Shown here: positions 1 to 8,913 of the stretch, in pieces
Layout: each line of letters begins with the position of its first letter
Numbering within the stretch: position 1 is the first letter of the stretch
Assembly: GCA_024704765.1 (NCBI GenBank)
Contig: JAKMXF010000084.1
Span: 1-30,167 of the forward strand
Source: Oopsacas minuta
Taxonomy: Eukaryota > Porifera > Hexactinellida > Lyssacinosida > Leucopsacidae
DNA length: 30,167 nucleotides
Direction of reading: 5' to 3'
Position numbers and translations under genes: made by a program
The notes under the pieces: generated by a model
Told to the model about the DNA's origin: nothing
What the model saw: the letters and a program-made list of their open reading frames with translations, nothing else
Databases searched by the model: none

Positions 1-254
1 TCAAGGGATGGTGAATATTCCAACCAGGGAAATCTAATAAACCAATCTTGTTGAAAACTACGGCCAATAGAATCCTTCGGATAAATCAATCCTTTAATTG
101 GTATAATGTTTCCTCCTAGAGTAGATATATCTGGTATTTCTTTGTTGATCGGATTATATATTTCAATACTATTCAAGGGCTCAGAAAGAGAGCTATCAAA
201 GGAAACAAAATTATTTGCATTATAAGAAAATATCAAAGGAGGATTCTTGATCAT
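1..254 (-). CDS. Partial TTF/ZMYM-type zinc finger protein, hAT transposase-like N-terminus
   Basis: The minus strand is open from an ATG at 254-252 to the left edge, 84 codons without a stop, so the gene continues outside the window. Near the edge the translation reads FQQDWFIRFPWLEYSP, preceded by a GLIYPKDSIGRS stretch. This is the pattern that opens the TTF-type zinc finger of hAT-superfamily (DUF4371) transposases and their domesticated ZMYM-like relatives (F-x-x-x-W-F-x-x-x-P-W-L-x-Y). The cysteines of the finger would lie beyond the edge. The preceding 60 residues are low complexity and Asn/Ser/Ile-rich, as is usual upstream of the finger. It could be a live hAT copy, a remnant, or a host gene derived from one; the start ATG is only the first one available. 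The related hAT protein at 8914 has the same motif as FSTHWYAQFSWIEY. Confidence 0.55.
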   Translation of the reverse strand, partial: MIKNPPLIFSYNANNFVSFDSSLSEPLNSIEIYNPINKEIPDISTLGGNIIPIKGLIYPKDSIGRSFQQDWFIRFPWLEYSPSL

Positions 255-559
255 TTTAAAAATCAAGAGACTACGTGTTTCTATGTAAGGTGATTATAGC
301 CATGAGGAATGATTTCACAATTCTCACATCAAATGTAATAAACTGGAAGGAATATATGTTGTGGTCATATAAAAACAAATAATTTCAATGGTCGCTGTAA
401 GAGCATCCAATGAATTAAGTATATTAACAAGCAATAGGAATTAGATTACTAGAATGTATAGTCAATTTGACATAATCACAAACATTTCCTTGATTTAACT
501 AATATTCAAGATCTAAGATAGTAAAGATCAATATAGCTTAGCAAAATTTACGGGGTGGT

Positions 560-702
560 TAAATTTGGTAGGGGGGACTCAGCCCCCCCTAGCCCCCCCT
601 AGCTACGGCCCTGTAGGCGTGAATAAGTAAACAATTAAACCCCTATGTATTCGCAACCACTTTGACCGCCCCCCCTTGAAGAAATTCCTAGTGCCGCCAC
701 TG
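560..702. mobile_element. Two adjacent hAT-type terminus remnants
   Basis: A C-rich stretch ends in CTAGCTACGGCCCTG at about 613. Read on the minus strand this is CAGGGCCGTAGCTAG followed by G runs, a typical hAT terminal inverted repeat resembling the ends at 7595 and 11874. About 90 bp later a second terminus ends at 702 (minus-strand reading CAGTGGCGGCACTAGG, again followed by a G run). No matching left ends or 8-bp target duplications were found, so both look like truncated non-autonomous elements. Confidence 0.5.
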
Positions 703-704
703 AT

Positions 705-951
705 AGAATATGCTAAAATATTTTGCTTCTTCTTATGAGAAGTAGACCTGATTAAGAGTCAATTTGCAATTTTGGTGAAAGTATTCCAAGATTGGAAACA
801 AGAGTAGGGAATGAAAGGGAATCAGGGGAGGAACGCGAACATATCCTAAACTCCTTTTCCACAAGTCTAGGGTGACTCCGAAATTATGAATATATAAAGA
901 GTGATATATGATAATTTAATTACAAACAAATATGTAAACTCAACAATATAA
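705..951. repeat. 3' flank of NHL gene A, duplicated at gene D
   Basis: This stretch lies just beyond the stop codon of NHL-A. It is closely repeated at about 27295-27532 beyond NHL-D: both share a TTCTTCTTATGAG start, an ATCAGGGGAGGAAC core, a CCTTTTCCACAAGTC block and an AT-rich end. The last 60 bp (around TATGATAATTTAATTACAAA) also occur beyond NHL-C at about 21475. The gene was therefore copied with its downstream sequence, which includes the 3' UTR. No other gene is seen here. Confidence 0.75.
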
Positions 952-2121
952 TTAATATATATTTATTACATCATCATCACTATGACAAGCACAAATAATA
1001 TCAAAGTTGTTATTAACAACTATTCCTGTAGGATTATTACATTTAATTTGGTGTATCAGCTGTCCATCTTTAGTAAATATATTAATTGACTTTCCCCAAT
1101 TATCGCTAATTATAATATTATTATACAAATCAAAACACATACAAATACTTCCTCTTCCATTTTCTAACTTTATGAAACTTTTCAACAAATCACCTGATTT
1201 AGAGAATATGTAAATATTATTAATCTCATTATTGGCTGCAACAAATATCTTATTATTATTTATTTTGACGTCACGCGGGTATCTGAGTTTGTCTTTTCCT
1301 ATTTCTCTAATATATTCTAAATCATAGCTAAATACTGCAATTCTATTATTCATATAATCTGTAACTAACACTTCTCCATTTGTGTCAGTTGTTAGGCCAT
1401 GAGGGTAACTAACACCTTCTTTAACACTCTGAATTAATTTGTAATTTGTTTTAGAGAATTTTAATACAGCATGAAGTCCGAAATCACTTATAAACACCCA
1501 TTCGTTATGTAATGCTATACCGTAAGGATAATCTAGCTGTCCCTTCCCAAATTCATGAATGAACTCACCCTCTGTAGAGAATATCTGTATTCTATAATTG
1601 TTTGCATCTGCTATATAGATCTTATCTCCATCTATTGCTAGCCCAATTGGGAAATTCAGCTCTCCTTTCTTACTGCCCTTACCCCCAATCCTTCTAATGG
1701 GTTTAGTCTTGTTTCTGTAGGGTACAGCTATATGCTGAATAGACCCCAACTTCCCCATCTGTTTTAGGAGAGAGTCTAGACCCTCAGTATTGAGGGAAGG
1801 GATTGGGATAGGTGTTTCTTTTTCGTATTTGTGTATTTCAGCTCTTGTTTGCAACATCTGTTCTTCTTGAAACTTTACTATTTCATTCTGTTGAATAGAA
1901 ATCTCATTGAAGTGTCTGATCATCTTCTCCAGGTCTGCTAATTGTTTCTTTCTTACAACCTCCTTTCTCAGATAGTCCTGCTTGATATCGCACAGCTGGG
2001 CAAGCAGCTGATCTAGCCTCTCTGTCGCAATCCTAATTATCTTCTCGAATGTGGAATGGATCATCTGTTCCGTTAGTTCGAAAGAGTTCATAGGAATTTC
2101 TTGTGCGTATTTGGTAGCCAT
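952..2121 (-). CDS. Coiled-coil NHL-repeat protein A (RING-less TRIM-NHL-like)
   Basis: Intact 389-codon intronless ORF. Residues about 20-105 form a Glu/Gln/Lys-rich coiled coil. A Pro-rich linker (TPIPIPSLNTEGLDSLL, about 103-119) follows, then a six-bladed NHL beta-propeller from about 142 to the end. The blades carry the classic signature, e.g. FPIGLAIDGDKIYIADANN (157-175) with RIQIFSTEGEFIHEFG (177-192), then YPYGIAL, YPHGLTTD, YPRDVKIN and PTGIVVN at successive blade starts. NHL propellers of TRIM2/TRIM3/Brat-type proteins bind protein or RNA, but no RING or B-box precedes the coil here, so ubiquitin ligase activity is not expected. The start is the first ATG downstream of a TATA box and is conserved in all four copies (MATKY). 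The partner and role are unknown. It is the best preserved pair-mate of copy D. Confidence 0.85.
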   Translation of the reverse strand: MATKYAQEIPMNSFELTEQMIHSTFEKIIRIATERLDQLLAQLCDIKQDYLRKEVVRKKQLADLEKMIRHFNEISIQQNEIVKFQEEQMLQTRAEIHKYEKETPIPIPSLNTEGLDSLLKQMGKLGSIQHIAVPYRNKTKPIRRIGGKGSKKGELNFPIGLAIDGDKIYIADANNYRIQIFSTEGEFIHEFGKGQLDYPYGIALHNEWVFISDFGLHAVLKFSKTNYKLIQSVKEGVSYPHGLTTDTNGEVLVTDYMNNRIAVFSYDLEYIREIGKDKLRYPRDVKINNNKIFVAANNEINNIYIFSKSGDLLKSFIKLENGRGSICMCFDLYNNIIISDNWGKSINIFTKDGQLIHQIKCNNPTGIVVNNNFDIICACHSDDDVINIY

Positions 2122-2740
2122 TTGATTGTTGTTCTGTTTATGATTATTCTCATTTACAGACTGTATTTATACAAATTCATACTCTATGTAATGTTTACAC
2201 ATAGGCATATAATTCTCTATCCAAAATTACTTATTAGAATCACAGCTCTAAGTTTTCACCTATTATTAGTTCAGAACATATTCTTCTTAATTCTGATAAG
2301 AGCTAAGTATTTCATTTTGAATATTTTCTCTATGGTTCAGTTCATTTTGACGTCACATAATGCGTCCGGACACATTATACCTTGATCTAATTACCCCTCA
2401 ATCTCACTGTGGACAGTCGCGGCCAGGTAATATCAAGTTTTAGGGTGATTTGTAATGATAATATCTATCATTCAGAACTAAATCCAGCCTCCCGCAAATG
2501 AACACCAAACATTTTTAATGGAACGACACATTAATTATTCAGAATTTCAGAATTTAGGCAATTCTTATTTTACTAATTTTATTTACTAAATTCTAGCAAA
2601 TATTATAAATTCTAACTGAATAACCAGGAAGCATTCATTATCTTCTTTCTCAACCATCAATCAGAACGGCAGTCGATTCCTTCATCCAGATAAATGATCT
2701 TTCAATGGCGATTTCTCCTCATTTCGGAGAAGATTCAGCG
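2122..2740. repeat. 5' flank of NHL gene A, duplicated at gene D
   Basis: This 620-bp upstream block is repeated at 28790-29352 next to NHL-D. Shared blocks include the AGCTCTAAGTTTTCACCTAT stretch, a GACGTCACATAATG stretch and the AATAACCAGGAAGCATT stretch. Similarity stops abruptly after GAAGATTCAGCG in both copies (2740 and 29352); beyond it the RAG1-like pseudogene begins here, while a different repeat begins at D. GACGTCA is a consensus CRE-type site, present in both copies, but its use is untested. Confidence 0.75.
2164..2171 (-). promoter_or_regulatory. TATA box of NHL gene A
   Basis: On the minus strand the sequence reads TATAAATA, 42 bp upstream of the NHL-A start codon. The same octamer at the same distance precedes copies B and C, and a TATAAAATA variant precedes D. 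With a usual TATA-to-start-site spacing of 25-30 bp, the 5' UTR would be only about 10-15 nt, leaving out a conserved out-of-frame ATG (AAATGAGA) about 34 nt upstream. The spacing argument is inference. Confidence 0.6.
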
Positions 2741-4740
2741 GATTGAAGTCTGAACGTGATGCTTTCAGTAAGTGTAACGATCTATCTACATGGCAATCAC
2801 TCCTGTTTTATTCTACTCAACCCCTCCAGTCCCACAAAGAAACATATTATTGGAGAAGAGCGAATCGCTTTTGCAGTTGACCTTGCAAAGGAGTCTAGAA
2901 AACCTCTGCCTGATTTGGCACTGAAGGCTCTCAGATGTAGATTACAATCACTTTTGGATTCAATCGCTACTATTGCAGAAAATGAAAATGTTCATTCTAA
3001 AACAATAGCTACCTATGCTCTACAACTAATCTCTAATGAAGCTAGCGACCAAGGAACAGCTAATTCATGTAAAGACCTTCTTTCCCATGGGATATTTGCT
3101 TGTAGTGTCAAGTGATTACCGATTGACAAATCTGTCTTGTTAGATTTTCTTGGATTGGTAAACGTAAGTACACTAACATAAGGAAATTTTTTAAACCAGA
3201 AAATATTATATTCCCCTCCCCCCTCCCCATACAACAAAGTAGCTGATTATCATGCCACCATGATAGCATCATCTGAGATTATTGAAATTCGGAACAATGA
3301 TCAAGTTCAAATAGGAATTGGTATTTCATATAAATCTATCTTACAACAGACAACTTTATGATTATTTGAATCTAACTTATGTCGTGATGGTCCAAAATAT
3401 CTCTTAGAGCTTACCATCGCAGATCGATTGGATGGTTCCGGTTGTCATAAAATCTACAACCAGTTCGATGGGAACTCACAATTCAATTCAAAAAGTTTCA
3501 TTCTCTTTGCCTTCAAGATTCAATCAATTATTGATTCTAATGGAAATACACTTTAGTCAAACCAAGTTCCTAATTCACCATTTTGTGTCAGACCAATAGC
3601 ATTAGTAGCTCAAGAGAAACGAAAACAATACTAAATTCTTAATGGATCTTATGATCAATCCTGAAGTGACTAACATTGAAAGGACGGACTAGCACTACCA
3701 TATGGTAATGTGAGAGTTAAAATTCTCCGTACAATGTTTGATGGGAAAATATCTGATATTCTGAGTGGAGCAGGTGTTGCAAGTTGCCTATTTTGTACTG
3801 CAAGTTTTGCAGAATGAAAAGATTTAGAACTAGTCTGATCAGGGTTTGCTATCAACAGGACGATAACTTCAGCAAAGAAATATTCGCTATTGTGGACACA
3901 GAAAATTCTTTATTACTACTTCGAAAGATCGTTGTGGTTAACACACGAACCCGTATCTGAGATTGACATAATGCCAGCATCGCCTTTCCACTACATACCT
4001 ACACTTATGTCTTTCGTTGGTTTATGCTTCTTATATACCACATGCGTTCAGGTACTTTTTTAAATGGTTGCCATCCTCTAGAGTGATAAAGGATTCAATG
4101 AAATTTACCCGGGAGTTCTTATGCGAGAAAACAGGGCGGAGAATCGATCAATCATCCGGTGATGGAGCAACAACTTCAACTGGAAATATTGTAAGACAGT
4201 GTTTTCTCAATTAAATTACTTTATTTATTGAGTTTCCACTTTGATTTCAGAAGATATGAGAGAGCCAATAATACTTTGCATAATAATCTATCAGTTCTAT
4301 TGCGTATCTTCAACTGTAATCATGCAGTAGATACAGACAAACTGAATTCTCTTTGTAAGAACACCTACGAATCGATACTCTCTAACTTTCCTTGGGCACA
4401 TATTACTCCATCTCTCCATCGTATACTTTCCTAGAGACAGACAGACAAATATATCTCTGGAATTTGTTGTGAATGAAATTGTCCTCGCAAGATGTTTACG
4501 ATATTTTAGGATTAATTTATTGCAAACCTCCACTGCTCCTTCAGAGAAATTCTTTAATCCATATCCTCCATTACAATCTCGAATTAGTTCAGTGGAGCCA
4601 AAGCGATCCAGTTCTGATAGGTTTTCGCAATGTCCTTAAGTGTAAGGAGTGTGGAGGAATCGGACACACCTGCAGGCTGAAATGTACAAATTTTTGCTTC
4701 ACCAGACTAACGATCAAGACATACTATTTAATTCTTTAAT
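2741..4740 (+). pseudogene. Transib/RAG1-like recombinase pseudogene
   Basis: A decayed but nearly complete relative of the Transib/RAG1 DDE recombinase core. From about 2840 to 3950 most of it stays in one frame, broken by stops (e.g. 3359-3361, 3554-3556, 3632-3634). Recognisable blocks are: LDGSGCHKIYNQF with the first catalytic Asp at 3431-3433; VPNSPFCVRPIALVAQ, the equivalent of RAG1 KPNSELSCRPLCLMF; MFDGKISDILSG with the second Asp at 3740-3742; a CLFC zinc pair (3785, 3794), equivalent to RAG1 C727/C730; GATTSTGNIVRQCF (about 4160-4205); and ITPSLHRIL with the zinc His at 4417. The catalytic-Glu block lies on the opposite strand inside 4432-4592. The frame resumes with WSQSDPVLIGFR and ends in a C-x2-C-x3-G-H-x5-C motif (4641-4685), like the C-terminal zinc motif described for RAG1-like transposases and not typical of plain Transib. 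Two frameshifts lie near 3950-4017 and 4200-4228. No RAG2-like kelch gene, TIR or heptamer was found. Confidence 0.8.
4432..4592 (-). other. In-place inversion of the catalytic-Glu segment of the RAG1-like gene
   Basis: Read on the minus strand from 4590 down, the segment gives ELIRDCNGGYGLKNFSEG, then VEVCNKLILKYRKHLAR and SRDIFVCL. This aligns with the RAG1 stretch [29 protein letters not shown], with the catalytic Glu (RAG1 E962) as GAG on the minus strand at 4530-4528. The plus strand upstream ends at LHRILS (4431) and downstream resumes at the conserved Trp codon (4593-4595). Flipping the segment places these blocks in family order. The His expected right after LHRIL-S (RAG1 H942) is not clearly present, so a few bases were probably lost at the left breakpoint. 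Confidence 0.8.
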
Positions 4741-5957
4741 ATTTGAGTAGCGCGACTTCTCTTCATTCTTCAACTTCCACACAAATAGTTTTCGAAAGCG
4801 CTCAAAGGCAAGGTACATTGAACCTTGTGGGTACCTCTGTTCGAGGCTATTGAGGCAACGCAATCCTAATCATGGCGAGCCCAGATAGTGGAAACACGAC
4901 CCGTAACAGCAATCCCCAGTGGCAAAACGTTAAGTAACTTTGATCCATCTGAAGTGTATTGCGGAAATGACGACGCAACTGAGGGGTCCATGCCAGGACG
5001 AAAGACTTGGATCGCAATAAGGCTACAATAGTTTTATTTAAATTTAAAGAATAATTAACCGTCGGGTATTAAGAACACGCAAAACATCCAAGTTACTCTA
5101 AAATTTCAAATTTTTTCCTTTCATACATATAATTGCTATTGCCGTAATAATGCAGCAAAAAGAAAGTTGAATTAATAATCTAAACACTAATCCCTTGGTA
5201 CAGAATTTTAGACAAACACTTTATCTAAATAACTGAAATAACACCAATATTTAAGGAATTGGAACTCAATTTCTGCAGGACAATACAGATAATAATATAC
5301 ACAATGAATAAATATAAACACAAATATTATAAGACATGCAATCTCGATCATCGAACTCGTTTGGACATGTGACAGGTTCGGATTATCAAGGTTGTGTATT
5401 GCACCAATTTTCATATAAACTATGAAATATCTGTTGAGTCCGCCTATTAGCGAATCGTACAGTAAACTTCTGTTACAAGCAAGCAAGCAGCTATAGCTTC
5501 AAAATAATATGTTCCACTCCGCTTACAATCAAATGAAATCATCCACGCTGGCACTTCGTTATAGCTAGAGTTCATTGCAGAGGTTCACAACCTAGGGGTC
5601 AAGGACAGCTTGGTGGTACACGGATGACAGCAGGGGATTCACGAGTGAGCGAACACCACTGAAATACTGATTAATCATATGAAACTACCTGAAATATTGA
5701 AGTGTGAAGATTCACTATCTGGTATTTCTTTTGAAGCCATTTGATTCAAATAATAGCTAACAAAATATATTAGAATTAACCAAATTCAAAATACCACAAA
5801 AATCGCGAAATTAGAAAATACTTTCGATGTCATTAGTCAGACCGAGAGGTGAATTGAATAATATTCGAATGTGCTATTTCACACCTAATATGAGTGTTCA
5901 TATTTTTGCTAGATAATAATACTACAGGGGACTATATTGGACTCAATAAATATCAAT
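4741..5957. other. Gene-poor stretch with a possible hAT terminus
   Basis: No supported gene lies in this 1.2 kb. Around 4800-5000 the base composition is more balanced, with an ATG (4872) opening only about 20 codons that match nothing I recognise. At 5578 a CAGAGGTTCACAACC sequence resembles a hAT terminal repeat, without a partner. The ORF at 5208-5486 is hydrophobic and AT-rich with no recognisable domain, and I treat it as chance. Confidence 0.4.
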
Positions 5958-6165
5958 CCTTAGTCAGATTGGGAAATAACTCAAACCATTAATGAATTAA
6001 ATTCATCAAATTTGTATTCACGGAAATTCGTTAAATTTAGTGATAATTCTATAACAGAGATCCTCTGTTCCCTTCAAACAACAAATTGTTATTGGAAACT
6101 GTGAAATTGGGAATTTAATTACAAACAAATATATAAATAACAACAAAACTATTAGTACATATTTA
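5958..6165. repeat. 3' flank of NHL gene B, duplicated at 13187-13400
   Basis: The stretch from TATCAATCCTTAGTCAGATT to the AT-rich end next to the B stop is about 85-90 percent similar by eye to 13187-13400, including a CTGTTCCCTTCAAACAACAA block. At 13187-13400 no NHL coding sequence follows, so that second copy is a solo flank. Confidence 0.75.
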
Positions 6166-7301
6166 TTCCATAACTAGCACAAATAATATCAAAGTTGTTA
6201 TTAACAACTATTCCTGTAGGATTATTACATTTAATTTTGTGTATCAGCTGTCCATCTTTAGTAAATATATTAATTGACTTTCCCCAATATCGCTAATTAT
6301 AATATTATTATACAAATCAAAACACATAAAAATATTCCTCTTCCATCTTCTAATTTATGAAACTTTTCAACAAATCACCTGATTTAGAGAATATGTGTAT
6401 ATTATTAATTTCATTATTGGCTGCAACAAATATCTATTATTATTTATTTTGACGTCACCGGGTATCTAAGTTTGTCTTTTCCTATTTCTCTAATAAATTC
6501 TAAATCAGAGCTGAATACTGCAATCCTTTTATTCATATAATCTGCAACTAACACTTCTCCGTTTGTGTCAGTTGTTACCCATGAGGGTAACTAACACCTT
6601 CCTTAACACTTTGAATTAATTTGTAATTTTCTTTAGAGAATTTAATATAGCATTAAGCTATAATCACCTATAAACACCCATTCCTTATTTAATGCTATAC
6701 CGTAAGGATAATCTAGCTGCCCCTTCCCAAATTCATGAATGAACTCACCCTCTGTAGAGAAGATCTGTATTCTATTATTGTATCTATCTGCTATATAGAT
6801 CTTATCTTCATCTAGAGCTAGTCCAAGAGGGTCATACAGCGCTCCTTTCGTAGTACCAAGATTTCCTATTCTTCTGATCGGATTAGTCTTATTTTTGTAT
6901 AGTTCAGCTGTATCCTGAATAAACCCAAACTTCTTCAGCTGTCCTAGGAGAGAGTCTAGACCCTCAGGGTAGAAGGAAGGAAATGGGATAAGTGTTTGCT
7001 CACTGGATTTCATCTTCTCTTCTTCTAAGTTGTTTAGTTGCCTCTCTTGGACTTTGCGGATTCTATTTTGCTGAATGTTAGTTTTCATGACTTGTTGGAT
7101 TAGCTCCTCCAAGTCTGTTACTTGTTTCTTTCTTGTATTCTCCTTTCTCAGATAGTCCTGCTTCAGGTCGGACAGCTGGACAAGCAGCAGATCTTTCCTC
7201 TCATTGGTTGCCCTAATGATCTTCTCAAATGTGGAATGGATCAGCTGTTCCGCTTGTTCGAAAGAGTTCATAGGAATTTCTGGTACGTATTTGGTGGCCA
7301 T
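6166..7301 (-). pseudogene. Coiled-coil NHL-repeat protein B, decayed
   Basis: The fourth family member, from the conserved MATKY start at 7301. Its first 219 codons are open: a coiled coil (about 20-105), the Pro-rich linker, and the first NHL blades with LYDPLGLALDEDKIYIADR and FSTEGEFIHEFGKGQ. The frame breaks at about 6645. Downstream to about 6170 the rest of the propeller is recognisable only across frames, because at least six one- or two-base deletions are spread over roughly 450 bp relative to copies A and C (e.g. in the stretches at about 6285, 6355, 6435, 6455, 6575 and 6640). The N-terminal coil is also the most diverged of the four. Clustered small deletions could be decay or, less likely, assembly error. 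Confidence 0.8.
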
Positions 7302-7594
7302 TTGTTTGTTATTCTGTTTATGATTATTCTCATTTACAGACTGTATTTATACAAGGTTATACATTAATTATTCAGGTGTCAAGTGGTGAAACAGAAAGTT
7401 ACAACTAATCACATTTCCTTGAACTCTACCACAAGACTATTGTCTCATAGAACTACGGATGTGTTAGGTCAGATAGCTTTCGATTTGTAAACTAGTTCCA
7501 GTTATAGCTACCCATATTCCTTGTATAGAATTAGTTACTATGCTTTATTAGCTATCAGTTTCAATTTGTGTAGAAATTTATAATTAGTATAACT
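7302..7594. repeat. 5' flank of NHL-B, shared with NHL-C
   Basis: Matches 22680-22985: both hold an ACAAGGTTATACATTAATTA block, a GGTGTCAAG block, ACTATTGTCTCA and TTAGCTATCAGTTTCAATTT. Part of it (from about 7437) also matches 29353-29490 near NHL-D. The B and C segments are one segmental duplication that continues beyond the inserted elements at 11875 and 23546. Confidence 0.75.
7344..7351 (-). promoter_or_regulatory. TATA box of NHL copy B
   Basis: TATAAATA on the minus strand, 42 bp upstream of the B start codon, in the same position as in A and C. The promoter is intact although the gene is broken. Confidence 0.5.
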
Positions 7595-8382
7595 CAGGGG
7601 CGTAGATCGGTGATTTTTCTGGGGGGATGGAGAATTTAAAACTAGCACTTTTCTACATATGACAAATATAAATATGCCATAATCGTAGTCATTAAACTTC
7701 CTAACTCGACACCGGAACAGAAAAAAGCTGTATTTTGACTCGTTTGGATTATTAGACATAGTAACTGATCTAAGAAAGAATTAGAATAAAGAAATGGTTG
7801 TTAGTATGTAACTTAATTACTTTATTGAGAACTAGTTATGTGATGTAAGTTGACAGTATTCAGAACCATTTATATACTTTGTCATCGTTTCCGATTTAAC
7901 AGGCTAGTTAAATACGCTGAGACACAAATTGAAATGTATTCTAAAAGAAAATGGCCAAAACTAAATTATAGACAAACTAGTGATAATTATTCGAAGAGAC
8001 TCTACGAGCGCGAATTATTAATAAGCACGATAGAGATTTTTACAAGTATACATTTATCCGGATTATAACCAGGGTTGTTTGATTTAAATCAAAATATCTT
8101 ATTAAAATTCAATATTTTGATGTTTTCATTATTTTCTCAAGCTGATTATATCCATTCTGATATTATTATGTATACCTATCGAAAATCTATTCATTTGTAC
8201 AGTCAGGATCGCTTATTGTGAACCCCTTCATAATGACTTGGCTTAATACAAATCTTATGTAAGCCGAAGAATTGGGACCTGAGGGCAGGCACGTAGCTAC
8301 GGGGGGGCAAGGGGGGGCGGTCGCCCCCCCAAAAGTTTTTCTCGCCCCCCCAGATAAATTTGGAAGTTTTCGTTTTTATATA

Positions 8383-8523
8383 CAATGTAGTTAGCTTATT
8401 AGTAATATTGCTCTATTAGCAACCAGCTTTCGGGTCCCAAACGGGATTATAATGTTAATTTCGTTGCCCTATTAGCAACCAAATCTCTGCAAAATCCGAG
8501 CTGCTAATAAGCGAACCCCACTG
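8383..8523. mobile_element. Pogo/mariner-type MITE inside hAT element Z
   Basis: A 141-bp unit with imperfect inverted ends: CAATGTAGTTAGCTTATTAG on the left and, inverted, CAGTGGGGTTCGCTTATTAG on the right (7 mismatches over 24 bp). TA dinucleotides on both sides (8381-8382 and 8524-8525) fit the Tc1/mariner/pogo target duplication. It has no coding sequence and lies in the 5' non-coding part of Z. Confidence 0.6.
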
Positions 8524-8913
8524 TAATTAATAGTCTATGTACTTCAACTGCATCGTCAAAACTATGAAATTAATAACTCGCGTTGCGATGATGGTTTTAA
8601 TACTAGACAGGAAGTAACGCTCATTGATAGTAAACTTGTTCTATTTTGACAGGCACTGAATTTCTACTATAATTTTAATTGAATTACCACGACCGCTAGT
8701 AATTGTTGTCAGAAGTTAGACTGTCCATTGAAGTAATTGAAGCATTGGTGATGCTCTTAGGGTTTCAGTTTTCAAAGCTTGTTTTGAAATTTACACATGA
8801 GTGAAGCCAATTTCAGATATTCTCTATAAGTTATAAAGTCATTCTATATCTCAAATCTTTCACATTTTCTGTTCTTCAATCAGCTCAGTGACTCGTATCT
8901 CTAACAATTCTAG

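Noticed and set aside
2405-2411. CACTGTG, the inverse of the RAG heptamer CACAGTG, about 330 bp before the RAG1-like pseudogene
   Set aside because: It lies inside the NHL-A flank that is shared with NHL-D (where it reads CACTGTT), so it belongs to the duplication and not to a RAG-type TIR; no nonamer or partner was seen.
4191-4250. Candidate 60-bp intron (GTAAGA...TTTCAG) in the RAG1-like gene
   Set aside because: The sequence after the donor still matches the family (GNIVRQCF), and the join would be out of frame; a frameshift explains the break better.
4800-4985. Possible SINE or tRNA-derived sequence (TGTTCGAGGCT resembles a B box)
   Set aside because: No matching A box at the right distance, no cloverleaf and no poly-A or repeat tail.
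5208-5486. 92-codon minus-strand ORF with hydrophobic stretches
   Set aside because: AT-rich, no domain, no conserved copy in the window; hydrophobicity follows from the base composition.
8197-8277. CAGTCAGGATCGCTTATTGTG inside element Y, resembling a pogo-type terminus, possibly a fifth nesting level
   Set aside because: The best partner (inverse of about 11500-11545) aligns only with gaps and lacks a clear TA duplication.
8301-8350. G and C runs as a G-quadruplex regulatory element
   Set aside because: They are the subterminal tract of hAT element Z; similar runs sit next to other hAT ends in the window.
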